Counted from the stretch's first letter, positions 1 through 9,562 are shown. The stretch is DNA of 41,876 nt from Methylocystaceae bacterium (GCA_900299115.1 OMIO01000137.1:1-41876), one strand, 5' to 3'. Translations and numbers: made by a program. Notes: generated by a model not told the origin, from the sequence alone.

Positions 1-185
1 GCATTGCGTATTGGGTCCTGCAACCCAAACACGGCTTTTAATTTTTATCATTTAAATACAATTATTTATAAATTAAGCTGGACTAGGTCCTTACTCAGCG
101 TTATGCGTCTCATGCTTGTACGCTATTGCGGTCTTAGCGAAAATCTTTATGCTCTTAATTATCAAATCCGAATTATGGATGATTT

Positions 186-842
186 ATGCGCTCTTCATTT
201 GCTAAAATTTCCCGTCGTAATTTACTTTATATCGCATGCAGTGCAATTTGCATCGCGAGCTCTGCTGCTTTAGCGGATAAGAATTCTAATGGTAAAATAG
301 CAATTGATGAATTAATGGCCGCAAACGCCCTACCCGATATAGTTGAGGGTAATGCAAGCGCTCCAATAACGATTGTTGAGTATGCATCTATGACTTGCAG
401 TCATTGTGCAGCTTTTCATCATGACGTTTTACCGGAGCTGAAAAAGAACTTTATTGAGACGGGAAAAATAAAATTTATTCTTCGCGAATTTCCTCTCGAT
501 CCACTAGCTACAGCTGCTTTTATGCTCGCAAGAGAATTAGGCGAGAAGCGCAATGCTGTTGTTGACTTACTCTTTCTCCAGCAAAAAAATTGGGCATTCA
601 CCGATAAACCGCTTGATGGCCTGGCTAATGTTTTGAAACAAACAGGTATGGGTCAAGAAAAGTTTGAAACCATTTTAAAAGATCAAGCTTTGTTTGATAA
701 AATTAATAAGATCCGCGACCGAGCCTCTGAAAAATTTGGCGTAAATTCAACGCCAACATTTTTTATAAATGGCGAGCGATATACTGGCGAGATAAACTAT
801 GCCGATTTCGAAAAAATCATAGCAACAAAATCATCAAAATAA
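186..842 (+). CDS. DsbA-family thiol:disulfide oxidoreductase, secreted
   Basis: This is a 218-residue periplasmic thioredoxin-fold protein of the DsbA/thioredoxin_4 type, expected to oxidise or isomerise cysteines of exported proteins. A basic start followed by a hydrophobic stretch ending in ALA near residue 30 reads as a signal peptide. The redox motif is C71-S-H-C74 and the cis-proline loop is T189-P190. Its closest relatives in Rhizobiales usually lie beside smc and mutY, but here it stands alone at the window edge, convergent with recR. The gene is much more AT-rich than smc or the Fo genes. The 185 bases before it show no convincing gene; an overlapping frame from position 4 has no family features. 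The start at 186 has only a weak GGA-type ribosome binding site. Confidence 0.88.
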   Translation: MRSSFAKISRRNLLYIACSAICIASSAALADKNSNGKIAIDELMAANALPDIVEGNASAPITIVEYASMTCSHCAAFHHDVLPELKKNFIETGKIKFILREFPLDPLATAAFMLARELGEKRNAVVDLLFLQQKNWAFTDKPLDGLANVLKQTGMGQEKFETILKDQALFDKINKIRDRASEKFGVNSTPTFFINGERYTGEINYADFEKIIATKSSK

Positions 843-923
843 GTTTCCATCTCGCATCGATTTTTGCATGCTCATTGATATCCAAGGATGTATAATCAAA
901 TAATCAGTAGTACATCAATCAAG

Positions 924-1529
924 TTAAAAACTGCTTCGACGCGCTAGCGCGGCAGCAAGAGTGCCTTCATCGAGATAATCTAACTCGCCCCCTACAGGTA
1001 CGCCATGCGCTAGACGAGTTATCTTTATTCCTAGTGGTAATAACAGATCAGCAATGTAATGGGCTGTTGTTTGGCCATCGACAGTTGCATTGACTGCAAG
1101 CACAACTTCTATAATTTTATTCCCGCTGACACGATCAATTAAACTTGATATGGCCAGGTCATTTGGTCCTATTCCATCAAGAGGAGACAACACACCTCCA
1201 AGAACATGATAACATGCATTCAAGAGACCTGCTCGCTCTAGAGCCCACAGATCCGCTACTGTTTCAACAACCACTAAAATTGTATGATCTCTTCGCTCAT
1301 CACAACAAATTAAACATGGATCCCTGGTATCAACATTACCGCAACAAGAACATACGACGATGCGCTCACGAGCAACTTGCATGGCATCAGCAAGCGGCGA
1401 TAACAACTCATCGCGTTTACGTATCAGCTGCAGCACAGCTCGACGCGCAGAGCGAGGCCCTAGCCCAGGCAATCGCGCTAGTAATTGCACTAAACGCTCA
1501 ATCTCCGGTCCTGTAACGCGCTCAACCAT
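924..1529 (-). CDS. recR: Recombination mediator RecR
   Basis: RecR (201 residues, normal length) works with RecO and RecF to load RecA at gaps. In order it shows an N-terminal helix-hairpin-helix ([11 protein letters not shown], about 20-30), a four-cysteine zinc site (C60, C63, C72, C75) and a Toprim domain beginning near residue 83 with the [10 protein letters not shown] segment. The C-terminal [17 protein letters not shown] stretch is typical of the family. It is the last gene of the ffs-dnaX-ybaB-recR order found in many alphaproteobacteria and begins three bases after the ybaB stop, so translation is probably coupled. No clear terminator is visible between its stop and the convergent DsbA-like gene. 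Confidence 0.96.
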   Translation of the reverse strand: MVERVTGPEIERLVQLLARLPGLGPRSARRAVLQLIRKRDELLSPLADAMQVARERIVVCSCCGNVDTRDPCLICCDERRDHTILVVVETVADLWALERAGLLNACYHVLGGVLSPLDGIGPNDLAISSLIDRVSGNKIIEVVLAVNATVDGQTTAHYIADLLLPLGIKITRLAHGVPVGGELDYLDEGTLAAALARRSSF

Positions 1530-1532
1530 GCA

Positions 1533-1856
1533 TTAAAACGGCAATTTAAAACCGGCCGGCAGCTGCAATCCTCCCGTGAGCATCTTCAGCTTTTCTCCCA
1601 TAGCTTCGTCAGCTTTAGCGCGCGCTTGTAAATGAGCTGCAATAATCAAATCTTGTAAGATTTCTTTTTCTTCTAATTTGAGCAAACTCGGATCTATACT
1701 TATTGTCTTCAATATACCCTTAGCGGTCATGGTCATTTTCACTAGACCGCCGCCCGCCTCGCCTTCTATCTCAATTTGATCCAACTCACTCTGCGCCTCA
1801 GACATTTTAGCCTGCATCTGCTGCGCTTGCTTCATTAAGCCCATAAAATCCATCAT
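1533..1856 (-). CDS. YbaB/EbfC nucleoid-associated protein
   Basis: This small DNA-binding protein (107 residues) is of the YbaB/EbfC family, a dimeric nucleoid-associated factor. The N-terminal MMDFMGLMKQAQQMQAKM helix, the central GGGLVKMTMTAKG strand and the PAGFKLPF tail are diagnostic. It sits between dnaX (12 bases upstream) and recR (3 bases downstream), the usual arrangement for this family and almost certainly one transcript. Its molecular role in that operon is not firmly known; a link to RecR/DnaX-dependent repair is inferred from its position. Confidence 0.95.
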   Translation of the reverse strand: MMDFMGLMKQAQQMQAKMSEAQSELDQIEIEGEAGGGLVKMTMTAKGILKTISIDPSLLKLEEKEILQDLIIAAHLQARAKADEAMGEKLKMLTGGLQLPAGFKLPF

Positions 1857-1868
1857 CCGCCAACCCCG

Positions 1869-3776
1869 CTAATCATTATCCTCTGCTGCGAAATCATCAT
1901 AATGAATTTCTGAAATTTCAGCTAAACTATTCGGCTCCTCTCCGCCTCGAACGGAGATAATTTGGGCTCCTGGAAACTCAGCCATCACCGCCGTCACCAA
2001 TGGATCAGACTCTAAGTCTGTGCGTTTTTCACGCTCCTTGAGCATCCGCCGCTCTTTAACGGTTGATTTACCACCACTGGCTACCACAGAAATAACCCAG
2101 CGCTCATTAGTCCAGGCTTGAATTTTTTGTATTAAGTTAGAGGCTAGGTCTCGCGCGCCACCAGGAGCTAGTTCAAACTCTATTCGGCCATGCTCGAAAC
2201 GAACAAGTCTTACGTCATTTTCAAGGGCGATCTTGAGTTGTATGTCGCGCTTAATTTCTGCTAATGCAATTAACTCTTGGAAATTCTCGATCACTGATAC
2301 TGCATCTACCGGCTTGCTATCAATTGGCAATAATTTTTTGCTCACTTGGCCTGTTGTTGGTAAAGCAGCGGCAAAACTTCGGGTCGAACTATTGCTAACC
2401 GAATTTGCCCCGCGTTCTGCTTTGACACTGACAGCTCCCGAAACAGTGGTTAGAGTAGAGATTTTACGATCCAGATTTTCTTTTTGAGTTTCTCCCGATC
2501 CACTAAAGGCTCCTCCCAAATCAAGAAGCTTGAGCACATCGCCGGGCGTTGGCATTTTTGCTGCATAGGCCAGACGGACCAAAACCATATCTGCAGATTG
2601 AAGTGGCCGCGGTGAACTCCGCAGCTCTTCAAGGCCCTTCATAAGGATTTGCCAAGCGCGAGTTAAGGCTGAAATTGATAGTCTTTCACTAGCAGCTTTT
2701 CCTCGTCGATTTTCTTCAGGAGACAATGTGTCTGAATCTATTACCTCTGGAGATAGTTTAAATTTTGTCGCTAAATGGACAAATTCAGCCATTTCAATCA
2801 ATAGTTGGGTGGGATCAACACCGCCATTATATTGCTCTTGCATTAATGAAATAGCTTGCGCAATCTCTCCCGCCATTACAGCCTCAAAGAGATCGATCAC
2901 TCGCGCCTTATCAGCAACTCCGAGCATAAGTCGCAAATCATCAGATTTGATTAGCGCTTCTGATCGCTGAGTTGATCCATAGGCAATCGCTTGGTCAAGC
3001 AATGAAAGCGCGTCACGAACCGAGCCTTCTGCTGCGCGCGCGATCATCATGAGCGCCTCCGGATCAATAGCGACTTCTTCCGCCATACAGATCTTACGCA
3101 AATGCTCCGCCATGAGCCCCGAATCGATACGCCTTAAGTCAAATCTTTGGCAACGGGAGCGAACAGTAACAGGAACTTTATCAATTTCTGTTGTAGCAAA
3201 GATAAATTTTACGTGCTCAGGAGGCTCCTCAAGCGTCTTCAAAAGACCATTAAAAGCCGCTTTCGAGAGCATGTGTACTTCATCTATAATATATACTTTT
3301 GTGCGCGCCATTACAGGTCGATAACGTGCGTTCTCTATGATCTCACGCACGTCATCAATACCTGTATGCGACGCGGCGTCCATTTCCAAAACATCAACAT
3401 GTCGTGAGTCGATGATCGCCTGACAATGCACGCCCAAACTCGGCATATGAATGGTTGGCTGGTCAATCGCTAATCGATCTTCACTTGCAAGCAATTCATA
3501 ATTAAATGCCCGGGCAAGGATGCGCGCAGTCGTTGTCTTACCTACGCCCCGCACGCCTGTTAACAAATAGGCTTGATGAATTCTGCCCAGCTCAAAGGCA
3601 TTTTCAAGCGTACGAACTAATGATTGTTGACCAATAAGATCGACGAAAGTCGTAGGACGATATTTGCGCGCCAGCACGCGATAGGGGGCGTGGCTTGCCT
3701 CCCCTGATTGGCGTTGAACAGACTTATCGGCGGCTCGCGCCGGGGTAAGTTTCGACGCATTTTGCTCGTGATCCAA
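1869..3776 (-). CDS. dnaX: DNA polymerase III subunit gamma/tau
   Basis: DnaX (635 residues) is the AAA+ clamp-loader subunit of DNA polymerase III. Walker A is GVRGVGKTT (74-82), Walker B/DEAD-like DEVH is at 165-168, and TTEIDKVPVTVRSRCQRFD carries sensor 1 and the SRC arginine finger. The C-terminal part past about residue 400 is the variable tau tail. The usual four-cysteine zinc module after Walker A keeps only its last cysteine (C118, in GVHCQAI); from memory this degeneration is typical of Rhizobiales DnaX. The first usable start is TTG at 3776 with an AGAGAG-type binding site; no ATG occurs before residue 111. The SRP RNA gene lies directly upstream on the same strand. Confidence 0.95.
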   Translation of the reverse strand: MDHEQNASKLTPARAADKSVQRQSGEASHAPYRVLARKYRPTTFVDLIGQQSLVRTLENAFELGRIHQAYLLTGVRGVGKTTTARILARAFNYELLASEDRLAIDQPTIHMPSLGVHCQAIIDSRHVDVLEMDAASHTGIDDVREIIENARYRPVMARTKVYIIDEVHMLSKAAFNGLLKTLEEPPEHVKFIFATTEIDKVPVTVRSRCQRFDLRRIDSGLMAEHLRKICMAEEVAIDPEALMMIARAAEGSVRDALSLLDQAIAYGSTQRSEALIKSDDLRLMLGVADKARVIDLFEAVMAGEIAQAISLMQEQYNGGVDPTQLLIEMAEFVHLATKFKLSPEVIDSDTLSPEENRRGKAASERLSISALTRAWQILMKGLEELRSSPRPLQSADMVLVRLAYAAKMPTPGDVLKLLDLGGAFSGSGETQKENLDRKISTLTTVSGAVSVKAERGANSVSNSSTRSFAAALPTTGQVSKKLLPIDSKPVDAVSVIENFQELIALAEIKRDIQLKIALENDVRLVRFEHGRIEFELAPGGARDLASNLIQKIQAWTNERWVISVVASGGKSTVKERRMLKEREKRTDLESDPLVTAVMAEFPGAQIISVRGGEEPNSLAEISEIHYDDFAAEDND

Positions 3777-3846
3777 GCTGATACTCTCTGCTTGATCCGC
3801 GCAGCAGGCGACGGCGGCGCCTCAAGCCATTAGCCGACAGAAGAAG

Positions 3847-3942
3847 GTGGGAGGCTGAACGAAGACCCGCCCAAACTCGTTAGGGCTGCTTCCTTCCGGA
3901 CCTGACCCGGTTGGCGAGTGAAGCGTCCACCGCCAACCTCCC
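3847..3942 (-). ncRNA. ffs: Small signal recognition particle RNA (4.5S)
   Basis: The complement carries the invariant SRP domain IV hairpin, GGTCAGGTCCGGAAGGAAGC, on the minus strand (about 3889-3908). This is the Ffh-binding loop with the GGAA tetraloop. The ends pair: GGGAGG (plus 3849-3854) with CCTCCC (plus 3937-3942), so the molecule closes as a single rod of about 96 nt, the alphaproteobacterial size. Ends are estimates from the closing helix, which can be extended a few pairs outwards with a mismatch. The position just upstream of dnaX is conserved in this class. Confidence 0.93.
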
Positions 3943-3948
3943 GACTTC

Positions 3949-3978
3949 TATCTGGCAGAGGCGCGCTCCTAGCGCAAG
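3949..3978 (-). promoter_or_regulatory. Candidate sigma-70 promoter for ffs
   Basis: On the minus strand CTTGCG (plus 3973-3978) is followed after 18 bases by CAGATA (plus 3949-3954). This resembles the alphaproteobacterial CTTGAC/CTATAT pattern. A start about seven bases downstream falls at 3942, which is exactly the first base of the SRP closing helix. The agreement between predicted start and RNA end is the main support; the -10 match itself is modest. Confidence 0.5.
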
Positions 3979-4205
3979 AGCCTTAAGCCTCCAGCTTAAT
4001 TCATCTAAAATTTATAGATTAACCCCTGACCCAAAATAGCTAGACAATTATTAGTGATTTCCAGCTTATTAGATGTATGACGACAGGTTCTCCCGCCTCT
4101 AAGATTTCTAATCCTGAGCCATTCGTTCACCTTGCTCGAAAGAAGCGGATGCGCGGGCGCATAACAGCTGCTAAACACCTCCAAACTTCTATTGAGGATA
4201 GATCT

Positions 4206-5330
4206 GTGACTGAGGCGAGATCGCCGGCTAGCCGCAAACTAAACACGCTTCTTGATCACTTCGAGAAGGCTGGTTATGGACGGCGGGAGCCTAAATTGCT
4301 TCAACCCGCACGCGTCTTTTTAGATCGCTCGGGTGAGAACTTCAGGGGCAGACTTTATTTAACCAACGACCCCTCTGGTATGGAGCTTTGTCTACGCCCA
4401 GAGTATACAATCCCAATTTGTCTTGAATATCTCGCGCAACTCGCTCCAAAGACGGCTGCATATTCCTATGGCGGCTCAATATTTCGCGCTCCTGAAAATG
4501 CATCTTTTAAAGAGGGTGAGTTCATACAAGCAGGCATTGAGAGCTTTGGGCGACTAGACCGTGAGGCGGCTGACGCTGAAATTCTTGCCGTAGCCCTTGA
4601 ATCTGCGAAAGCAACTGGCGCAAAAAATCTAAAAGTACGTATTGGCGACGCAAGTTTAGTTGCAGCTTTTCTTGATGAACTCAATCTACCCAGCGTATGG
4701 CGTAGACGCGTTATGGCTGGTCACGCCCGCGGCCTAAGTCTTAAATCAATTTTTGAACCAGTTTCAGTTATTAATCCCAACGTTGAGCAATCTGGCGTTC
4801 GCGCCGCGCTGTCTCGGGTAGACCCAGCCGACGCCCGGCAGCTCGTGGAAGACCTTCTCTCGATCGCGAGCATCACGGCTATTGGGGGCCGAAGCGCCGC
4901 AGAAATCGCTGAACGCTTCTTGGATCAAGCCACATTGACATCTGGCGAAGGGCTTCCGAGCGAAAAGCGCACTTTGTTAGAAGCATTCTTTGCCATCGAA
5001 GATACTCCAGATGAGGCTTCAAACGCCTTGCGACGACTTGCCCGTGAAGCAAACCTTAATTTATCTGAAATACTGGATAGTTTTGATACGCGCACCGGCT
5101 TCATCGCCGCCCATGAATTAATTATTGAGGAAATGATCTTCTCAACGAGCTTCGCCCGTCAACTCGATTACTATACAGGTTTTCTCTTTGAAGCTCACGA
5201 GCCAGATACCAAAGAACCTATTATCGGCGGCGGACGCTACGATCACCTACTCCAAACACTTGGCGCAACGCAGAATGTACCAGCTGTGGGCGCTGCAATT
5301 TGGGTTGATCGTCTCAGGAGCGCGACATGA
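4206..5330 (+). CDS. hisZ: ATP phosphoribosyltransferase regulatory subunit HisZ
   Basis: HisZ is a histidyl-tRNA synthetase paralogue that partners short-form HisG in the first step of histidine synthesis. The class II core is visible: the [11 protein letters not shown] strand, the [11 protein letters not shown] motif 2 region, and [13 protein letters not shown] near the C-terminus. I prefer the GTG start at 4206, because GAGGA lies seven bases upstream (4194-4198) and the product is 374 residues, close to family length. The frame is open back to an ATG at 4077, but the extra 43 residues do not resemble the family and that ATG has no binding site. It overlaps hisG in ATGA fashion. hisS, often just upstream in Rhizobiales, is absent. 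Confidence 0.93.
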   Translation: MTEARSPASRKLNTLLDHFEKAGYGRREPKLLQPARVFLDRSGENFRGRLYLTNDPSGMELCLRPEYTIPICLEYLAQLAPKTAAYSYGGSIFRAPENASFKEGEFIQAGIESFGRLDREAADAEILAVALESAKATGAKNLKVRIGDASLVAAFLDELNLPSVWRRRVMAGHARGLSLKSIFEPVSVINPNVEQSGVRAALSRVDPADARQLVEDLLSIASITAIGGRSAAEIAERFLDQATLTSGEGLPSEKRTLLEAFFAIEDTPDEASNALRRLAREANLNLSEILDSFDTRTGFIAAHELIIEEMIFSTSFARQLDYYTGFLFEAHEPDTKEPIIGGGRYDHLLQTLGATQNVPAVGAAIWVDRLRSAT

Positions 5331-6298
5331 AACACGCGCAAAAATTAATAATAGCTTCTCCTTCAAAAGGTCGCTTGCAAGAGAACGCAGCGGCATTCTT
5401 TGCGCGTGCAGGCTTAGAACTGACACAAGGACGCGGAGCCCGAGACTATCGAGGCTCAATCAACGGATTAGAAAATGTTGAGGTTGCCTACCTCTCAGCA
5501 TCAGAAATTACCTCTCGCCTTGCTCGAGGAGAAGCGCATCTTGGCGTGACTGGAGAGGACTTAATTAGAGAAGAAATTCCTCAACCAGAAATTAAAGTAG
5601 AGCTTCTTGCGCCACTTGGATTTGGGTCAGCAAATGTTGTGGTTGCCGTCCCACAAGCTTGGATTGATGTTCGCAGCATGGCCGATGTTGCCGATGTCGC
5701 TAGCCACTTTCGCGTGCGTCACGGTAGAGGCTTACGGGTAGCAACTAAATATGTGAACACAACTCGCCGTTTTTTTTCTCAGCACAATATCGGCGATTAC
5801 CGTATTGTTGAAAGCTCTGGAGCGACCGAAGGCGCTCCAGCAGCTGGCTCTGCGGATCTCATTGTCGATATCACTACAACTGGCGCAACACTCGTCGCCA
5901 ATGCCCTGAAGGTATTGGATGATGGAATTATTTTACGCTCGCAGGCTAATCTTGTAGCCTCATTGACAGCGCTATGGAGTGATACAGCGCTTGAATCCGC
6001 TCGCATCATTCTATCTCGTATCGCTGCAGAAGAGGTTGCAAGAAAGACAAGGGAAGTTCGCATAACATTTATGGAACTAAATGATAGTCTAATCAAAGAT
6101 TGTGAAAACTTCCATGGGGCTAAACTACTCAGCACATCATCTAATGAGAGCGTGTTTTCTTGTCCTGCAAAAAATGTTGGGCTCTTCGCAGACTGGCTCG
6201 TAGCGCACGGCGCAACACGTGTAACGAGTTCAAAATTAGATTATATTTTTTCAGCTGAAAATTTACTATGGTCACGTTTACGTACGCGACTACGATAG
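5327..6298 (+). CDS. hisG: ATP phosphoribosyltransferase catalytic subunit HisG
   Basis: HisG joins ATP and PRPP, the committed step of histidine synthesis. The 323-residue protein carries the family signature at about 161-189 ([10 protein letters not shown] followed by [14 protein letters not shown]), which includes the PRPP-binding loop. An intermediate length near 325 residues, together with HisZ, matches the HisZ-dependent enzymes I recall from Bradyrhizobium-like alphaproteobacteria; the classical ACT-like regulatory domain of long HisG is not evident. Its ATG overlaps the hisZ stop by four bases, so the two subunits are probably translationally coupled. It converges on the acetyltransferase gene with only 30 bases between stops. 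Confidence 0.95.
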   Translation: MKHAQKLIIASPSKGRLQENAAAFFARAGLELTQGRGARDYRGSINGLENVEVAYLSASEITSRLARGEAHLGVTGEDLIREEIPQPEIKVELLAPLGFGSANVVVAVPQAWIDVRSMADVADVASHFRVRHGRGLRVATKYVNTTRRFFSQHNIGDYRIVESSGATEGAPAAGSADLIVDITTTGATLVANALKVLDDGIILRSQANLVASLTALWSDTALESARIILSRIAAEEVARKTREVRITFMELNDSLIKDCENFHGAKLLSTSSNESVFSCPAKNVGLFADWLVAHGATRVTSSKLDYIFSAENLLWSRLRTRLR

Positions 6299-6328
6299 GT
6301 GACTATATAAATGATATTATCACGACCG

Positions 6329-6922
6329 TCACTCTTTAACAGGTGAAGTAAGATCTTTGCTGAGCAGCCCAAACAAGAGATGATCTCGCCAATCGCCATT
6401 AATATTTAAGTAAGCTCGTGCATACCCTTCATGTCGAAATCCAACGCGCTCCAATAAGCGCTTTGAGGGCTCATTGGCAGGCAAACATGCAGCATCGATT
6501 CGATTTAATCCTTGCTTATCAAATCCATAAAGACAGGCAGCGTATGCCGCACGCTTCATATAGCCTTTTCCAGCGTAAGGGGCTCCCATCCAATAACCGA
6601 GTGAGGCAGATTGCGACACTCCTCGACGAACATAACCAAAGGACAATCCGCCAACGAGTAAATCATCCTCCTGCCTAAAAATCAGGAAGGAATAAGCTTC
6701 ATCTCGCGCCATCTCTTCAGTATGGCGTTTCACGCGATATCGAAAACTTTGTTGGGTAAGATCATCGCTAGGCCACACCGGCTCCCAAGGGGTCAGAAAG
6801 GCTCGACTCTGCTCGCGTAATTGGGACCACTGCGCATAGTCTCGAAGCTCAGCTGGCCGCAAGTAAATACCATCGCCATGAATTGGCATGCCTCTACGAC
6901 CCAATATTCCAAATAATCCCAT
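6329..6922 (-). CDS. GNAT-family N-acetyltransferase (RimJ/RimL-like)
   Basis: This is a 197-residue GNAT acetyltransferase of the RimJ/RimL group, which use acetyl-CoA on protein N-termini or small amines; the substrate is not determinable here. The acetyl-CoA loop APYAGKGY lies at 115-122. The ALRDYAQW and NEPSKRLLERVGFRHEGY segments are typical of the ribosomal-protein acetyltransferase branch. It begins one base after the thrC stop and shares its transcript. In many Rhizobiales an M16 zinc peptidase gene separates thrC from this acetyltransferase; here it is missing and the junction is clean. Confidence 0.9.
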   Translation of the reverse strand: MGLFGILGRRGMPIHGDGIYLRPAELRDYAQWSQLREQSRAFLTPWEPVWPSDDLTQQSFRYRVKRHTEEMARDEAYSFLIFRQEDDLLVGGLSFGYVRRGVSQSASLGYWMGAPYAGKGYMKRAAYAACLYGFDKQGLNRIDAACLPANEPSKRLLERVGFRHEGYARAYLNINGDWRDHLLFGLLSKDLTSPVKE

Positions 6923-6923
6923 C

Positions 6924-8342
6924 TTATTCCGTCACTGCACGCGCACGTTCACTTATAAAATTCATGATTTCTTTTTCATTATTATCCAATAATGTGAACC
7001 GCTCCTTCCCAGCGATGCGCTCCGCTATTTTTGCAGGTAATTTGGGAGTCAGACCAATTGCTCGAGTAATCGCTTCTGGAAATTTGGCGGCATGAGCTGT
7101 CGCCAAAGCTACAACTGGCGTATTAGGATTAATTTTTAACTGCGCACGTGCTGCATGCACGCCTGTTGCTGTGTGTGGATCAAGAACATATCCTGCCTCA
7201 CGATATGTGCGCTGAATTTCATTTGTTGTTTCCACCTCACTTATCGAATAGGCATCAAATTCTTGACGAATTGCCGCAAGCGCTCCAGCTGGCAAGTCAA
7301 AAGAGCCTGATTGATCCAATGATCCAAATGCAGACCGAATAATCGAATGATCTCGCCCACATGCGTCGAACAATAATCGCTCAAAGTTTGATGAAACTTG
7401 AATATCCATTGACGGCGATTGTGTAGGCGTTACCCCTATCGGCTCATATCGCCCCGTAGTTAGAGCCCGAACAAGAATATCATTAGCATTTGTTGCGACG
7501 ATCAGTCGACCAATCGGCAACCCCATATGCTTCGCGACGTAACCCGCCAATACATCGCCAAAATTACCTGTTGGCACAGAAAATGAGATATGCCTATGCG
7601 GCGCACCTAATGCTACTCCGCAAGTGAAATAATAGACCATCTGAGCGACTACTCTCGCCCAGTTGATTGAATTCACGCCTGCAAGATTTACTTTTTCTCG
7701 GAATGAAGTATTGCGAAAAAGTCTTTTAAGAATATTTTGAGCGTCATCAAAAGTGCCTTTTAAAGCGATAGTGTGAATATTACTATCAAGCACAGTAGTC
7801 ATTTGTCGACGTTGAACGTCTGAAACACGCCCGTCAGGATAGAGAATAAATACATCGACACGATCAAGGTTACGAAACGCCTCTATGGCCGCCGCTCCAG
7901 TATCTCCCGATGTCGCCCCAACGATAGTTGCACGCAAATTATTTTTTTCAAGAATATGATTCATCATGCGCGCAAGTAACTGCATGGCGATATCTTTAAA
8001 AGCCAGAGTTGGTCCATGAAATAATTCTAGAATAAAAAGATTATCATCAATCTGTACTAGGGGAGCAATTGCTTGATGACGAAATCCGCTGTAGGCGCTT
8101 TGCGTCTGCTGTAATAAAATATTTTCGGAATAGGTCTGACTAAGATAAGGACTAATTAAACGCGCTGCGGCATGAGCATAAGGAATGCCTGAGAGCGCTA
8201 CGATTTCTTCAGGCGCTATATGCGGATAAGCAAGTGGCGTATACAAACCTCCGTCCGCAGCTAAACCCGCAAGAAGAACCTCACCAAATCCAAGTTGAGC
8301 AGCCTCGCCGCGAGTAGATAAATAGCGCACATCTAATTCCAT
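6924..8342 (-). CDS. thrC: Threonine synthase
   Basis: ThrC converts O-phosphohomoserine to threonine with PLP. With the start at 8342 the protein is 472 residues and opens MELDVRYLSTRGEA, the usual start of the long (class 2) proteobacterial enzyme. The PLP lysine is K116 in TLAFKDIAMQLL, followed by ATSGDTGAAAIEAF, which binds the cofactor phosphate. The frame continues upstream to a GTG at 8384, but those 14 residues are not family-like. It lies downstream of surf1 on the same strand (about 87 bases), matching the ctaE-DUF983-surf1-thrC order of Rhizobiales. Confidence 0.95.
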   Translation of the reverse strand: MELDVRYLSTRGEAAQLGFGEVLLAGLAADGGLYTPLAYPHIAPEEIVALSGIPYAHAAARLISPYLSQTYSENILLQQTQSAYSGFRHQAIAPLVQIDDNLFILELFHGPTLAFKDIAMQLLARMMNHILEKNNLRATIVGATSGDTGAAAIEAFRNLDRVDVFILYPDGRVSDVQRRQMTTVLDSNIHTIALKGTFDDAQNILKRLFRNTSFREKVNLAGVNSINWARVVAQMVYYFTCGVALGAPHRHISFSVPTGNFGDVLAGYVAKHMGLPIGRLIVATNANDILVRALTTGRYEPIGVTPTQSPSMDIQVSSNFERLLFDACGRDHSIIRSAFGSLDQSGSFDLPAGALAAIRQEFDAYSISEVETTNEIQRTYREAGYVLDPHTATGVHAARAQLKINPNTPVVALATAHAAKFPEAITRAIGLTPKLPAKIAERIAGKERFTLLDNNEKEIMNFISERARAVTE

Positions 8343-8429
8343 TAACTCTGACCATACTGAGCACAAACAGCTCTCATGATCCACTATTTAATAACATATT
8401 CTTTGGCTGATTAAGAAATCGCTACGAAA

Positions 8430-9176
8430 CTAATGGGCCTTCTCATATCCTCGACGCAACTTTTCGCGTGCAACCAGATAAAAGATGACGACTAAAGCCC
8501 CTGCTAAGCTAAACCAGGTAAAAGCATAGGCAAGATGATTGTTAACAATTCTAGACACAATCACTGCTGGTTCTAGGCGATGGCCGCTTAACCCTGGCAA
8601 GCCATCAAGCAATAAAATAAAAGGCGCAACATCCTCGAGATGAAGTCCCTTCGCAATTGCGTCCGGGTCTCGTGTATACCAAATCCGTTTCTCCAGGTCA
8701 TCAATAGGCGTGAACATGTTACGTCTCTGAGGGGCCTGTAAATAGCCTGAAATCTCAATGAGCTCAGACGGTGCAGATCGCTGCGCGGCATCTGTCTGTT
8801 TCATATAAGAAACAAACCCCCTATCGATCAAAACTACGCCTCCCGTCGCCAAATCGAAAGGACTCAACACAAAATAGCCTGGCTCTCGACCCGACCCTTC
8901 TGGCGCTTGAGAATAGATCAAAGCCTCAGAGTTTAGACGAAACCGCCCAGTTATGCGGACATGTCGATAGTCATAATCAGCAGGTCTTAAATTTTTCCAT
9001 TCTTCCTTAGATGGCAACTCTTGCGCTGGTAATGAGATACGGGTCTGAACGCGCGCAATAAGCGCTTCTTTCTCCTCTAACCGACGCAACTGCCAAAAGC
9101 CTAGATGGATCAAAAAAGCAAAGGTAAGCGCCGCAACAAGTGCTGGAAAAAAAAGCGCCCGTGCGCCCCGGCTCAT
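8430..9176 (-). CDS. SURF1 family cytochrome oxidase assembly protein
   Basis: SURF1/Shy1-type protein (248 residues) needed for heme a insertion into subunit I of the aa3 oxidase. It has the expected hairpin of two membrane helices, one near residues 9-28 and one near 216-240, flanking a periplasmic domain. Diagnostic stretches are FWQLRRLEEKEALI after the first helix and NNHLAYAFTWFSLAG at the second, whose histidine is the conserved heme-binding candidate. The start overlaps the stop of the DUF983 gene by four bases, so it is translated from the same message. Confidence 0.95.
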   Translation of the reverse strand: MSRGARALFFPALVAALTFAFLIHLGFWQLRRLEEKEALIARVQTRISLPAQELPSKEEWKNLRPADYDYRHVRITGRFRLNSEALIYSQAPEGSGREPGYFVLSPFDLATGGVVLIDRGFVSYMKQTDAAQRSAPSELIEISGYLQAPQRRNMFTPIDDLEKRIWYTRDPDAIAKGLHLEDVAPFILLLDGLPGLSGHRLEPAVIVSRIVNNHLAYAFTWFSLAGALVVIFYLVAREKLRRGYEKAH

Positions 9177-9550
9177 TGTTCTCGACGACCTTCTTCGGCC
9201 TTGTTGAAGTATTGCAAAGCAATCAAGAGGCCCTTAGCTGGACGCAACAATCCAACACACACGATTATAGATAAGGGCGCTAAGATTGCCGCATGAACCC
9301 AATAGGGCGGCATATGTACCACCTCAATATACCAAGCAGCGCCAACAACAATAAAACCAGCGATTGTCATAACAAAAATTGCCGGGCCGTCTCCAGTATC
9401 AGCAAAAGAAAAGTCTAACCCGCAAACATCACACTTTGGCGCTACCGTAAGCAACCCCTGAATCATGTGTCCTTGATGACACCTTGGGCACTTACCTCGC
9501 AGGCCATCTAAATAGAGTTCTGCTGGCGGATAAACATGCTCCTCAGACAT
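9173..9550 (-). CDS. DUF983 family membrane protein
   Basis: This 125-residue protein has an N-terminal zinc-ribbon-like part with two CxxC pairs (C21/C24 and C40/C43) followed by two membrane helices (about 57-78 and 84-104). This is the DUF983 pattern. The family is regularly found between ctaE and surf1 in alphaproteobacteria and is therefore suspected to help oxidase assembly, perhaps in metal handling; no biochemical role can be read from the sequence. A strong hairpin terminator separates it from ctaE, so it may be transcribed partly by read-through or from its own promoter. Confidence 0.9.
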   Translation of the reverse strand: MSEEHVYPPAELYLDGLRGKCPRCHQGHMIQGLLTVAPKCDVCGLDFSFADTGDGPAIFVMTIAGFIVVGAAWYIEVVHMPPYWVHAAILAPLSIIVCVGLLRPAKGLLIALQYFNKAEEGRREQ

Positions 9551-9562
9551 CAGGCCTCCGCG

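Noticed and set aside
4-273. 89-codon frame at the window start
   Set aside because: It overlaps the DsbA-like signal peptide in another frame and has no recognisable feature.
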